Assembly: GCA_031258915.1 (NCBI GenBank)
Contig: JAIRMD010000058.1
Coordinates: forward strand, 1-8,750
Origin: Prevotellaceae bacterium
Lineage (GTDB): Bacteria; Bacteroidota; Bacteroidia; Bacteroidales; UBA932
Direction: 5' to 3'
Length of the DNA: 8,750 nt
Of the stretch, positions 1 to 7,128 are shown one piece after another (the first letter of the stretch is position 1; every line of letters starts with the position of its first letter). A program made the position numbers and the translations under genes. Under the pieces are notes generated by a model. It made no database searches. It was not told where the DNA came from and was given only the letters and a program-made list of their open reading frames with translations.

Positions 1-48
1 GAAGGCGAGGCAAAAGGTCGAGCCGAAGGCGAGGCAAAAGGTCGAGCC
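1..48 (+). repeat. 24-bp in-frame tandem repeat, two exact copies
   Basis: Bases 1-24 and 25-48 are identical, and each encodes EGEAKGRA. A further partial match starts at 49 (GAAGCC). The 24-bp unit keeps the reading frame, so copy-number change would lengthen or shorten a charged linker without breaking the protein. More copies may lie left of the window. Confidence 0.9.
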
Positions 49-165
49 GAAGCCCTCAAAAACCTTGTGCTAAGCGTGAAGCGTAGAGGTTTTTCCGTTG
101 AGCAAATTCAGGAGTTTACCGGGCTGAGCAGGGAGAAAGTGGAGAGCATTCTCGCATTAGAGTAG
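1..165 (+). CDS. Rpn-family recombination-promoting nuclease / putative transposase, C-terminal fragment
   Basis: Frame 1 is open from the left edge to TAG at 163-165 and gives the last 54 residues of a protein whose N-terminus lies outside the window. It begins with two exact copies of the octapeptide EGEAKGRA. A basic, helix-turn-helix-like tail follows, including GFSVEQIQEFTGLSREKVE. This arrangement of charged Glu/Gly/Ala/Lys/Arg repeats plus a short 'GFS.EQI...TGLS...' tail is typical of Rpn-family proteins with a PD-(D/E)XK nuclease domain, often annotated as transposases. The catalytic domain is not in view, so neither activity nor intactness can be judged. The family call rests on the tail and repeat only. 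It could be another protein with the same repeat-rich C-terminus. Confidence 0.7.
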   Translation, partial: EGEAKGRAEGEAKGRAEALKNLVLSVKRRGFSVEQIQEFTGLSREKVESILALE

Positions 166-430
166 ACGCTACGCTAATTGAAAACGCACGCTAAAGGGAA
201 AACGACTCAAGGCCGCATGGAATAAGGGTTATCTGATAAATTTACTCAAAATTTAAATGCGTTTGCCCTGTATGCGCCCTGCTTTTGGGGGGCGTGTGCG
301 GTGCCGGCCGGCGGGCAGGTAACGTTTGACGAGAGCGGGCTAAGCGATGCCTTACCCTACCCGGAGTGGACAACGCCCACTTTTCAGCCAGCAATTTACG
401 TTAATTAACTATTAATAGCTGTAAGGGTAT
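166..430. other. Gene-free stretch after the Rpn-like gene
   Basis: No start-to-stop gene is supported here. One frame is open from 226 to TAA 406-408 without an ATG. Its last part reads plausibly as protein (VTFDESGLSDALPYPEW), so it could be a gene remnant, but there is no family match I recognise. No clear terminator hairpin with a T-run follows the Rpn-like stop. The stretch ends in AT-rich sequence leading into the promoter-like site at 431-459. Confidence 0.5.
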
Positions 431-459
431 TTTGCCTGCCGAAATTTTTTGTACATTTG
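431..459 (+). promoter_or_regulatory. Candidate Bacteroidota promoter of the susC leader
   Basis: TACATTTG at 452-459 matches the Bacteroidota -7 consensus TAnnTTTG exactly. TTTG at 431-434 could be the -33 element, with a spacer of 17 bases, a little shorter than the usual 19-21. The first downstream ATG (499) lies 39 bases beyond the -7 box, similar to the 45 bases between the ilvD -7 box and its ATG in this window. A weaker alternative is TTTG 552-555, a 19-base spacer, and AATCTTTG 575-582 (one mismatch), which would start transcription just before the CA tract. No good -7 box is seen between 772 and 880 at a usable distance from susC. Confidence 0.5.
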
Positions 460-551
460 GCGCAAGTTTGGTAATCGAATTATTCAAGAGTTATTCAGAT
501 GCGTAGCAGCCCTCAAATAGCCGAAATTTCGACCTTCGAGTTTCAAAAATT

Positions 552-571
552 TTTGCGCCTCTCGGCGCAAG
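552..571 (+). other. Short perfect stem-loop upstream of the CA tract
   Basis: TTGCGCC (553-559) and GGCGCAA (564-570) form a perfect 7-bp stem with a TCTC loop, extendable by one T-G pair. No T-run follows on the plus strand, so it is not a standard intrinsic terminator. It could shape the leader RNA or be coincidental. Confidence 0.5.
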
Positions 572-600
572 CCCAATCTTTGAATTTTGAAGCGCTAAAT

Positions 601-675
<75 letters not shown>

Positions 676-732
676 GAGGCTGCAAGTTACGTAACTTTTT
701 GCTACCCTGCAATAGTTTACGACTTTTATTTT

Positions 733-771
733 AGAGTGAATGGCAAAATATTTTGGCCGTTCACTTTTTTT
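733..771 (+). terminator. Rho-independent terminator-like hairpin in the susC leader
   Basis: GTGAATGGC (736-744) pairs with GCCGTTCAC (756-764) over nine positions with one G-U wobble. The stem can be extended outward by A735-T765 and inward by A-T pairs, and the loop region is A/T only. Seven T's (765-771) follow immediately. This is the form of an intrinsic terminator on the plus strand. It sits 109 bases before the susC ATG with no convincing promoter in between. It therefore either ends a short leader transcript or acts as an attenuator that susCD transcription must pass. Confidence 0.65.
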
Positions 772-880
772 ATGCCTCCCTCCCTAACGCTAATGCTAAG
801 CGTAGCAAGCCACAGAAATTTTCTGCTGCTACCCGCTATTTTCTCAATTCTTTTTATTTACTCACTTAAACAATTTTGTT

Positions 881-3800
881 ATGAAGAAAAGCTTACTCGA
901 TCAAAGTCGGGCAGGGCGGGCTACGTCTGCGCCCGTTCGGCTTGTCGGTGGTGCGCTGCGACGCATGAGATGCCTGTTGCTGCCGCTACCGCTGCTGCTC
1001 CTTTGCGCCTTGCCCTTGCCGCTATGGGCGCAAAACATTAACGTTTCCGGCACGGTGCTCGACAGCAAGGGTGACCCTGTGGCGGGGGCAAGCGTTGTGG
1101 TTAAAGGCTCCACCATAGGCACTATTACTGGCGTAAGCGGAGCTTACACCCTCAATGCGCCTGCCGACGCAACGCTGGTGTTCTCCTTTCTGGGCCTGAC
1201 CACAAGGGAAGACGCTGTGGACGGGCGGGGGCGCGTTGACGTTACGCTGGCCGAAAGCAACCAGTTCATTGACGAGGTAGTGGTGGTGGGCTACGGGACG
1301 CAGTCGAAGCGAAAGGTAACCACCGCCATCAGCAGCATAGGTTCGGATGATGTCGTGCGCTCCACCTCAACAACTACAGCCGGAGCGCTCAGCGGCAAAA
1401 TGGCGGGGATATCCACCAGGGCCATGGACGCACGCCCCGGCAGAGGTATTAACATTGAGATACGCAACATGGGAGACCCGCTGTACGTAATTGACGGTAT
1501 CCCGTACGGCGGAGACGCAAGCCGAAACTGGCTGGGTAAATCCAGGGTGTCGGGAGAGGATGCCTTTAACGCGCTTAACCTGGAAGACATTGAAAGCATT
1601 TCCATACTGAAAGATGCCTCCGCCTCCATTTACGGTTTACGCGCCGCAGGAGGGGTTGTGCTGATTACGACAAAGAAGGGGCGCAAAGACGATAACGTGC
1701 AGGTGAACGTCAACGGTTACTATGGCTGGCAGAACCTCACCCGCTTTCCGGAGCTTGCAAACGCAGGACAATACGTAAGGGGGCGGGTTGAAGCGATACA
1801 AAACGCCGGAGACGACCCGAGCACGCTCTACACAAGGGAAGAGCTGGCAAAGTGGGAGGCCGGAGCGGAGCCCGGGTATAAAAGCTACGATTACTACGAT
1901 ATTATCATGCGAAAGAATGTGCCGCAAAACCACATTAACGCAAATGTTACAGGGGGATCGAAGCACTCCAGCTACTACTTGTCTTTGTCTAACACGAGGC
2001 AGGAAGCCTTGATGAAAGATTTTGACTACAACAGAACCAACTTGCAGCTCAACCTCGAAAGCAAAATAGGCGAAAGGTTTACGGTCGGTGCACAAACCAA
2101 CGCCCGCTTGGAAACCACAAGAGACGTTGGGTTGCCGGGCGGCGACGGGTACTTTTCGTCCATACTGTCGCTTTTCAGCAGCATCCCTACCTACGGTCCT
2201 TACGCCAACGATAACCCCCGGTACATAAATCTTCTTCCCAACAGGCCTGACCTGAACCCTGCTATTTTCAGCAGAGATGTTGCTGGCTACAAGGATAACC
2301 ATACAAAAAATGCAAATACAAATTTGTATGCGGAGTATAAATTCGATTTTGGCCTGTCGGCCAAGTTCACCTATTCCTACAGCTACACCCATCTTGACTT
2401 CGACGGCTTCCAGTACTCGTACGACATGTACACCTACGACCGGGTGAACGATGCCTACATTCGCGGAGGCGGGCAGGATGCAAGGTGGAGGCTCGAAGAG
2501 CAGACGGAGGCGGTATCGCGCTACGGGCAATTTCAGCTGAACTATACAAAGACGCTATTCGACAATCACAACCTGTCGGCGGTTTTTGCGTATGAAAGGT
2601 CGGACTACGACATGGCAAACCGGTGGTCGAATACGGCGCCAACGAACAACTACATCCCGCTTAAAGCGCTGGCGGAGCTTACCGGTTACGGCGACGAATG
2701 GCAGTATCAGGCAAGGTCGGGCTACATCGGAAGGGTTAACTACAGCTACAAAGATAAATACATGCTGGAGCTGCTCGGAAGGTACGATGCCTCCTACCTG
2801 TACGCCGCCGGTAAGCGCTGGGGCTTCTTTCCGGGCGTATCGGCCGGCTGGCGTATTTCCGACGAGCCGTTTTTTGAGCGGTTGAAAACCGTTGTCAGCG
2901 ATTTGAAGCTAAGAGCTTCCGCAGGGCAAACCGGCAGCGAAGCCGGAGTGGGTATGTTTGGATACATTGGCGGGTACGATTACGGCAACGGCAGCGCCGT
3001 ATTAGATGGGAAAACCGTCGTAGGGGTGAGGCCCCGCGGGATGCCTGTTGCCAACCTCTCGTGGGAAAAAAACACCACGTACGATGCAGGCATTGACGTC
3101 AACTTTTTTGAGGATAAGCTGTCGCTTTCAACGGATGTCTTCACGAAAATCATTTCGGGACGACCTGCCGCCCGCTACGATGTCCTCCTGCCGAGCGAAG
3201 TGGGCTACAGCCTGCCTAACGAAAACCTCAACACAGATGCCTACAGGGGAGTAGAAGGCATCATTACCTACGCCGACAAAGCCGGAGAGCTGAGCTACAC
3301 CGTAAGCGCAAACGTAACTTACTCCCGCTTCAGAAACGTAGAAACATACAAGCCGCGCTTCGGCAACTCGTGGGATGAGTACCGCAACTCAATAGAAGAC
3401 CGTTGGGGCGGAATATGGTGGGGCTATCAGGCAATCGGGCAGTTTCAGTCCGAAGAAGAAATCCGGAATTACCCCATCAACAACGACGGGCAGGGCAACC
3501 GGACGCAGCTCCCCGGCGACCTTATCTATAAGGACGTAAACGGCGACGGAGTTATCAACGACATGGACGAAAGGCCTATCGGGTATCCTACCGGATGGGC
3601 GCCCATGCTGAGCTACGGCGGCTACATCGGGTTGAAGTGGAAAAATTTCGACCTCAACTTAGACTTTGCAGGCGCCACCATGCAGTCGTGGTGCATGGAC
3701 TACGAGCTGAGGAATCCTTTCCACGCCAACGGAAACTCTGCCTCTTTTATCCTGACGGACAGGTGGCATCGCGCCGACCCGTATGACCCGAACAGCGAAT

Positions 3801-4105
3801 GGATTTCGGGAAAATATCCTGCCGTCAGGTACAACACGAGCATGAATAATGGTAAAAACAGCGACTTCTGGCTACATGATGTCTGGTTTCTTCGCCTGAA
3901 AAATCTGGAGCTTGGGTATAACCTGCCCAAAAGCATCTTAGGGAGAGCCAATATCAGCGGCCTGCGCGTTTACGCTAACGCCTCCAACGTATTCTCGCTG
4001 GATAACGTAAAAGAGTACGGCATTGACCCCGAAATAGAGGTAAGAGCGGCTGTGGTGTACCCTCAGCAAAAAGCATTTATGGTTGGTTTTAATCTAACAT
4101 TTTAA
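881..4105 (+). CDS. SusC/RagA-family TonB-dependent outer-membrane transporter
   Basis: This 1074-residue protein imports oligosaccharides or peptides across the outer membrane, powered by TonB. ATG 881 gives MKKSLLDQS, a basic 28-residue region, then a hydrophobic signal core (about 31-48) with likely cleavage after LWA (residue 50). Internal Met29 (ATG 965) would give a more ordinary signal peptide. I keep 881 for its AT-rich upstream and MKK start. A carboxypeptidase-D-like beta domain follows (about 53-125), then DEVVVVGYGTQ (131-141), a plug (about 142-267) with DPLYVIDGIPYG, and the SusC signature around LEDIESISILKDASASIYG. The rest is barrel, ending in NLTF with the usual terminal Phe. 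No STN signalling domain precedes the beta domain, so anti-sigma-coupled control is not expected. susD follows after 11 bases. The length is normal for the family. The substrate cannot be inferred. Confidence 0.95.
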   Translation: MKKSLLDQSRAGRATSAPVRLVGGALRRMRCLLLPLPLLLLCALPLPLWAQNINVSGTVLDSKGDPVAGASVVVKGSTIGTITGVSGAYTLNAPADATLVFSFLGLTTREDAVDGRGRVDVTLAESNQFIDEVVVVGYGTQSKRKVTTAISSIGSDDVVRSTSTTTAGALSGKMAGISTRAMDARPGRGINIEIRNMGDPLYVIDGIPYGGDASRNWLGKSRVSGEDAFNALNLEDIESISILKDASASIYGLRAAGGVVLITTKKGRKDDNVQVNVNGYYGWQNLTRFPELANAGQYVRGRVEAIQNAGDDPSTLYTREELAKWEAGAEPGYKSYDYYDIIMRKNVPQNHINANVTGGSKHSSYYLSLSNTRQEALMKDFDYNRTNLQLNLESKIGERFTVGAQTNARLETTRDVGLPGGDGYFSSILSLFSSIPTYGPYANDNPRYINLLPNRPDLNPAIFSRDVAGYKDNHTKNANTNLYAEYKFDFGLSAKFTYSYSYTHLDFDGFQYSYDMYTYDRVNDAYIRGGGQDARWRLEEQTEAVSRYGQFQLNYTKTLFDNHNLSAVFAYERSDYDMANRWSNTAPTNNYIPLKALAELTGYGDEWQYQARSGYIGRVNYSYKDKYMLELLGRYDASYLYAAGKRWGFFPGVSAGWRISDEPFFERLKTVVSDLKLRASAGQTGSEAGVGMFGYIGGYDYGNGSAVLDGKTVVGVRPRGMPVANLSWEKNTTYDAGIDVNFFEDKLSLSTDVFTKIISGRPAARYDVLLPSEVGYSLPNENLNTDAYRGVEGIITYADKAGELSYTVSANVTYSRFRNVETYKPRFGNSWDEYRNSIEDRWGGIWWGYQAIGQFQSEEEIRNYPINNDGQGNRTQLPGDLIYKDVNGDGVINDMDERPIGYPTGWAPMLSYGGYIGLKWKNFDLNLDFAGATMQSWCMDYELRNPFHANGNSASFILTDRWHRADPYDPNSEWISGKYPAVRYNTSMNNGKNSDFWLHDVWFLRLKNLELGYNLPKSILGRANISGLRVYANASNVFSLDNVKEYGIDPEIEVRAAVVYPQQKAFMVGFNLTF

Positions 4106-4116
4106 TACAAATAGTT

Positions 4117-5958
4117 ATGAAAAGGAAATATTTATTGCCAGTAGCGATGCTAACGGCGGGGCTTTTGGCCGGCTGTAACGAAGATGAATGGCTGGAAAGA
4201 ACGCCTAAGGATAGGCTTACCGATGAGCAGGTCTGGAATGACCCGAACATGATTTTGGGAGTTCTGGCCAACTACTACGATAGGTTGCCCCAGCTTGCCG
4301 GAGTTTTCAACACCGGAGCAAGCGCTGAATTTGACGATGCCATGTGGTCTGGGCATACCGACCAGAATAGTCATAATGATTTGGCTTACGGAGACAGCTA
4401 TGGGCGCTACTGGGATTACGATTTTCTGAGGGACATCAACTTGTCGCTGGAAAACATAGCGCAGCACGGCGGGAATCTGACCGATGAGCAGAAGAAACAG
4501 TTCAATGCGGAGCTTCGGTTTATCAGGGCATACGTTTACTTTGAGCTGGTGAAGCGCATGGGCGGCGTGCCGCTCGTTACCACCCAGCTGATTTACGAAG
4601 GTGGCGGCGACCCAACGCCGTTGCAGGTGCCTCGCGCGAAAGAGTCGGATGTTTACGATTTTATTTACGATGAGCTCGAAGCGATAAAGGACAACTTCAA
4701 CGCAACCGAAGGCAGCAGGACGCGCGCCAACAAGTACGCGGCGTTGGCTTTGCAAAGCCGCGCCATGCTTTACGCCGGCTCCATAGCCAAGTACAACGCG
4801 CTGATGGGAGCGCCCATCGCTACTCCCGGCGGCGAAGTCGGTATTCCCGACAGCAAGGCCAACGATTACTACCAAAAATCGTTGACCGCTTCGCAGGCTA
4901 TCATTGCCAATACCGAGTACGAGCTCTACAATCCTTCGAGCGGCAGCAAAGGCGACGATTACTACAAGCTCTTTATGGATAAAAGCGCAAAGGAAATAAT
5001 CTTTGCAAAGGATTTTGCCACAGGCAAGGTGCATAGCTTTACTTACGATAATGTGGTCAAAAGCTTCAGGGTTGATATTGAAGGATCTTCTATGCTCGCG
5101 CCTTCTTTGAGCTTGGTAGAAAGCTTCGATTACTTGGATGGAAGCTCCGGCGCTTTGAAGGACAAGGATACCGCCGGCAATTACGTAGCGTATGAAAAGC
5201 CGGAAGAAATATTTGCCGGCAAAGATGCCCGTCTGTACGGAACGGTAGTTTACGCAGGGAGCCTATTTCGCGGCGAACCCGTGGATATACAAGCAGGAGT
5301 AGCCGTATGGAATGAGGCGGAAGGCAAATACTCCCTGCATACAGGTGAGCTGGGTTCTACTTATGACGATGGGAAGCCGCTTACGGGATTTGACGGCCCG
5401 AAGAACGATTACCAGTACGTAAGCAACACCGGATTTTATATTCGCAAGTTTGTCAGCGAAAATCCGCAGGACGGCGTTCGCCCCAGCCTTGCCTCAAACT
5501 GGTGGCCATGGTTCCGCCTAGGCGAAGTCTACCTGAACGCCGCCGAAGCGGCCTTTGAGCTAAACGGAGGCGGAGCCAATTATGTCAACGAGCTGCGCGA
5601 AAAGCACGGCGGTTTTCCGGCAAACAGCATAGCAAACCTTACCGTTGACGTAATCCGCAACGAACGCCGGGTTGAGCTGGCTTTTGAAGACCACCGCTAT
5701 TTCGATTTGAAGCGCTGGCGGATAGCCGACCAAGTGTGGAACGGGCAGGAAGCCGACCCCACCGCTGTGGTGCACGGGCTTTACCCCTACCGCGTCATTC
5801 GCGCGGGACATGCCGACGACGGCAAGTATATCTTTGACCGGGTACGCCCCAATCGCTTTAGGAGAGCCCGGTATTTCAGGATGGCCAACTACTATTCTTC
5901 CATTGCAACGGCTGTGCTGACCAACAATCCAAAAATTGTTAAAAATCCATTCCATTAA
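4117..5958 (+). CDS. SusD/RagB-family surface glycan-binding lipoprotein
   Basis: This 613-residue lipoprotein is the expected lid and substrate-binding partner of the SusC channel. The signal peptide ends in the lipobox LLAGC with Cys20. The following NEDE is acidic, as in Bacteroidota lipoprotein export signals, which suggests surface exposure. Family motifs are visible: AELRFIRAYVYFELVKRMGG with VPL (131-153) in the TPR-like N-terminal part, RLGEVYLNAAEAAFEL (467-482), and IRNERRVELAFEDHRYFDLK with RW (514-535). The end, NNPKIVKNPFH, is the common SusD tail. Internal aromatic residues likely contact ligand, but the substrate cannot be read from sequence. It is 11 bases behind susC and 19 bases ahead of the DUF3823 gene, consistent with one operon. 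No frameshift or truncation is seen. Confidence 0.95.
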   Translation: MKRKYLLPVAMLTAGLLAGCNEDEWLERTPKDRLTDEQVWNDPNMILGVLANYYDRLPQLAGVFNTGASAEFDDAMWSGHTDQNSHNDLAYGDSYGRYWDYDFLRDINLSLENIAQHGGNLTDEQKKQFNAELRFIRAYVYFELVKRMGGVPLVTTQLIYEGGGDPTPLQVPRAKESDVYDFIYDELEAIKDNFNATEGSRTRANKYAALALQSRAMLYAGSIAKYNALMGAPIATPGGEVGIPDSKANDYYQKSLTASQAIIANTEYELYNPSSGSKGDDYYKLFMDKSAKEIIFAKDFATGKVHSFTYDNVVKSFRVDIEGSSMLAPSLSLVESFDYLDGSSGALKDKDTAGNYVAYEKPEEIFAGKDARLYGTVVYAGSLFRGEPVDIQAGVAVWNEAEGKYSLHTGELGSTYDDGKPLTGFDGPKNDYQYVSNTGFYIRKFVSENPQDGVRPSLASNWWPWFRLGEVYLNAAEAAFELNGGGANYVNELREKHGGFPANSIANLTVDVIRNERRVELAFEDHRYFDLKRWRIADQVWNGQEADPTAVVHGLYPYRVIRAGHADDGKYIFDRVRPNRFRRARYFRMANYYSSIATAVLTNNPKIVKNPFH

Positions 5959-5977
5959 AATAATAAAGAAAAAGAAT

Positions 5978-6646
5978 ATGAAAAAACGTATATTTTTAGC
6001 TACGGTTTTTGTCTGCTCGCTATGCGTAAGCTGCGAGCACGACAATTTTGATGCCCCTGATGCGGTTCTTTCAGGAAGAGTTATCTATAACGGAAACCCC
6101 GTGGGCGTACGCTCAAACGGAGCGCAGCTGGAGTTGTGGCAGGACGGTTTTGCCCTGCGCACAAAAATACCGGTGTATATTGCCTGGGACGGCACGTTTC
6201 ATGCCGCTGTGTTTGAAGGCGAATATAAAATTGTCCGGCTGAACGGCGCTCCATGGGAAAATCAACCCGGCGACACGATTAAGGTAACGGTTAAAGGCAA
6301 TACCGCCGTTGATGTGCCGGTTACGCCCTACTTTGTAGCGTCGGGCGTCAGCTACCAGAAGGATGCGGGCGGGATTACCGCCACGTTTACCGTACAGCAG
6401 GCGAGCGCTTCCGCCACGCTGGAATCGGCTACGCTGTACCTGAGCAAGTCCATCATTACGGATGAGCAATACAACGATGCCAAAGAGTCTGTGCCGGCCG
6501 CAAGCATCACGCCCGGTCAGACGGTAACCGTAACGGCCGCCATCCCCGAAAGCCTTACGGACTATCTCTTCGCAAGAATAGGAGTGAAAGCCGCGCAATC
6601 AAGCGAGCGGTGCTACACGCAGCCGGAGAAAATCCAGCTGAGGTGA
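5978..6646 (+). CDS. DUF3823-type SusCD-associated lipoprotein
   Basis: The product is a 222-residue lipoprotein. ATG 5978 (MKKRIFLATV) is preferred over an in-frame ATG at 5936, because the latter overlaps susD and would put 14 odd residues before the signal peptide. The signal ends at Cys19 in CVSC, which has an unusual Cys at -3 of the lipobox, followed by acidic EHDNFD. The first half carries the beta-rich pattern LSGRVIYNGNPVGVRSNGAQ, then LELWQDGFAL and PVTPYF (about 31-119), typical of DUF3823. The second half (about 120-222) looks like another beta-sandwich. Such proteins sit behind susCD in many glycan-utilisation loci, probably as accessory surface binding or structural parts. No enzymatic motif is seen. 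It is the last gene of the operon. The family name is from pattern recall and was not checked by a search. Confidence 0.85.
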   Translation: MKKRIFLATVFVCSLCVSCEHDNFDAPDAVLSGRVIYNGNPVGVRSNGAQLELWQDGFALRTKIPVYIAWDGTFHAAVFEGEYKIVRLNGAPWENQPGDTIKVTVKGNTAVDVPVTPYFVASGVSYQKDAGGITATFTVQQASASATLESATLYLSKSIITDEQYNDAKESVPAASITPGQTVTVTAAIPESLTDYLFARIGVKAAQSSERCYTQPEKIQLR

Positions 6647-6880
6647 TTTGAGTAGCATGCTGCACGCGGCCTCACTCCGTGAGCTCCCATGCGGTTCAAG
6701 TAAAGCGTGCTTAAAGTTGCCGATTTTGCCCATTCCTAAGGTACGGAAGGGGCAAAGTCGGCAATTTCGTAAAAAAACTATACCTTATTTTTGTATCACA
6801 TTTTGCGAAATTACGCAACATTATCCGAAATTGCAAGAAGCTAAATCCGAAAAGAATTGCTGATTACTAAGCTACAAAAA
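6647..6880. other. Intergenic stretch between the susCD operon and tRNA-Ala
   Basis: No confident gene is present. A TTG-initiated frame (6648-6863) exists, but much of it encodes the palindrome at 6714-6767 and it has no recognisable domain. TATTTTTG at 6786-6793 matches TAnnTTTG on the plus strand but faces only the antisense of the tRNA gene. The 9-mer CGAAATTGC at 6826-6834 occurs inverted at 6761-6769. Confidence 0.5.
6714..6767 (+). terminator. Long imperfect palindrome downstream of the operon, possible terminator or dispersed repeat
   Basis: Bases 6714-6731 pair with 6750-6767 over 18 positions including two G-U pairs. An inner TTCC (6733-6736) pairs with GGAA (6745-6748). The G-U pairs favour folding of the plus-strand RNA. 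Only TTT and then CGT follow the stem, so the T-run is poor. It lies 67 bases after the stop of the DUF3823 gene and may terminate the operon or block 3' exonuclease. Alternatively it is a copy of a dispersed palindromic element. Confidence 0.5.
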
Positions 6881-6909
6881 ATAAGGCAGCGCTATTCAGC
6901 GCTGCCTTA
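6876..6909 (-). terminator. Intrinsic terminator of tRNA-Ala
   Basis: On the minus strand a perfect 12-bp stem (6898-6909 with 6882-6893, loop of four) is followed directly by six T's (6881-6876). The stem starts one base after the 3' end of the mature tRNA, so the trailer is essentially the terminator. It lacks a T-run on the plus strand and should act in one direction only. Confidence 0.92.
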
Positions 6910-6910
6910 G

Positions 6911-6984
6911 TGGAGCGTATCGGAGTCGAACCGATGACCTCTTGCATGCCATGCAAGCGCTCTGGCCAGCTGAGCTAACACCCC
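6911..6984 (-). tRNA. tRNA-Ala (anticodon GGC)
   Basis: The reverse complement folds into a 74-base cloverleaf. The acceptor stem is GGGGTGT with ACGCTCC (two G-U pairs) and discriminator A. The D arm is GCTC/GAGC with GG in the loop. The anticodon stem is CTTGC/GCAAG with loop ATGGCAT, the variable loop is AGGTC, and the T arm has TTCGACT between ATCGG and CCGAT. Anticodon GGC reads GCC/GCU alanine codons; GCC is frequent in the neighbouring ilvD. CCA is not encoded and must be added after transcription. No direct repeats suggesting an integrated element at the tRNA 3' end were seen nearby. Confidence 0.97.
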
Positions 6985-7026
6985 ATTACTTGTACATCAT
7001 GCCGCAAAGCTACGGCTTGACCGCTG

Positions 7027-7034
7027 CAAAGGTA
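7027..7034 (-). promoter_or_regulatory. -7 element of the tRNA-Ala promoter
   Basis: CAAAGGTA on the plus strand reads TACCTTTG on the minus strand, an exact TAnnTTTG match 42 bases before the tRNA 5' end. A clear -33 TTG at the right distance is not seen. Confidence 0.65.
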
Positions 7035-7075
7035 AAAAAAATATTTCGAAAAAATGCAGGTTGCAGAAAAAGCCG

Positions 7076-7083
7076 TATCTTTG
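7076..7083 (+). promoter_or_regulatory. -7 element of the ilvD promoter
   Basis: TATCTTTG matches TAnnTTTG exactly and is followed by GCGCC. It lies 45 bases before the ilvD ATG, a typical short leader. The expected -33 TTG is not well placed (the nearest TTG, 7061-7063, is only 12 bases upstream). It is back to back with the tRNA promoter, their -7 boxes 41 bases apart. Confidence 0.7.
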
Positions 7084-7128
7084 CGCCGTAAATTTTGACA
7101 GCGTAAACATTCTTTAAAAGAAATCTAC

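Noticed and set aside
1637..2530. Minus-strand ORF of 297 codons opposite susC, and a similar one opposite susD (4150-5034)
   Set aside because: They are antisense shadows with no signal, domain or promoter support.
6786..6793. TATTTTTG as a promoter for a small RNA
   Set aside because: The match alone is weak in AT-rich DNA. It faces the antisense strand of tRNA-Ala, and no plus-strand terminator follows.
6648..6863. 71-codon plus-strand ORF after the DUF3823 gene
   Set aside because: It starts at TTG, much of it encodes the palindrome at 6714-6767, and no domain is recognisable. I cannot support it as a gene, though it may mark a repeated element.
6911..6984. tRNA gene as an integration site of a mobile element
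   Set aside because: No integrase gene and no direct repeat of the tRNA 3' end is visible in the window.
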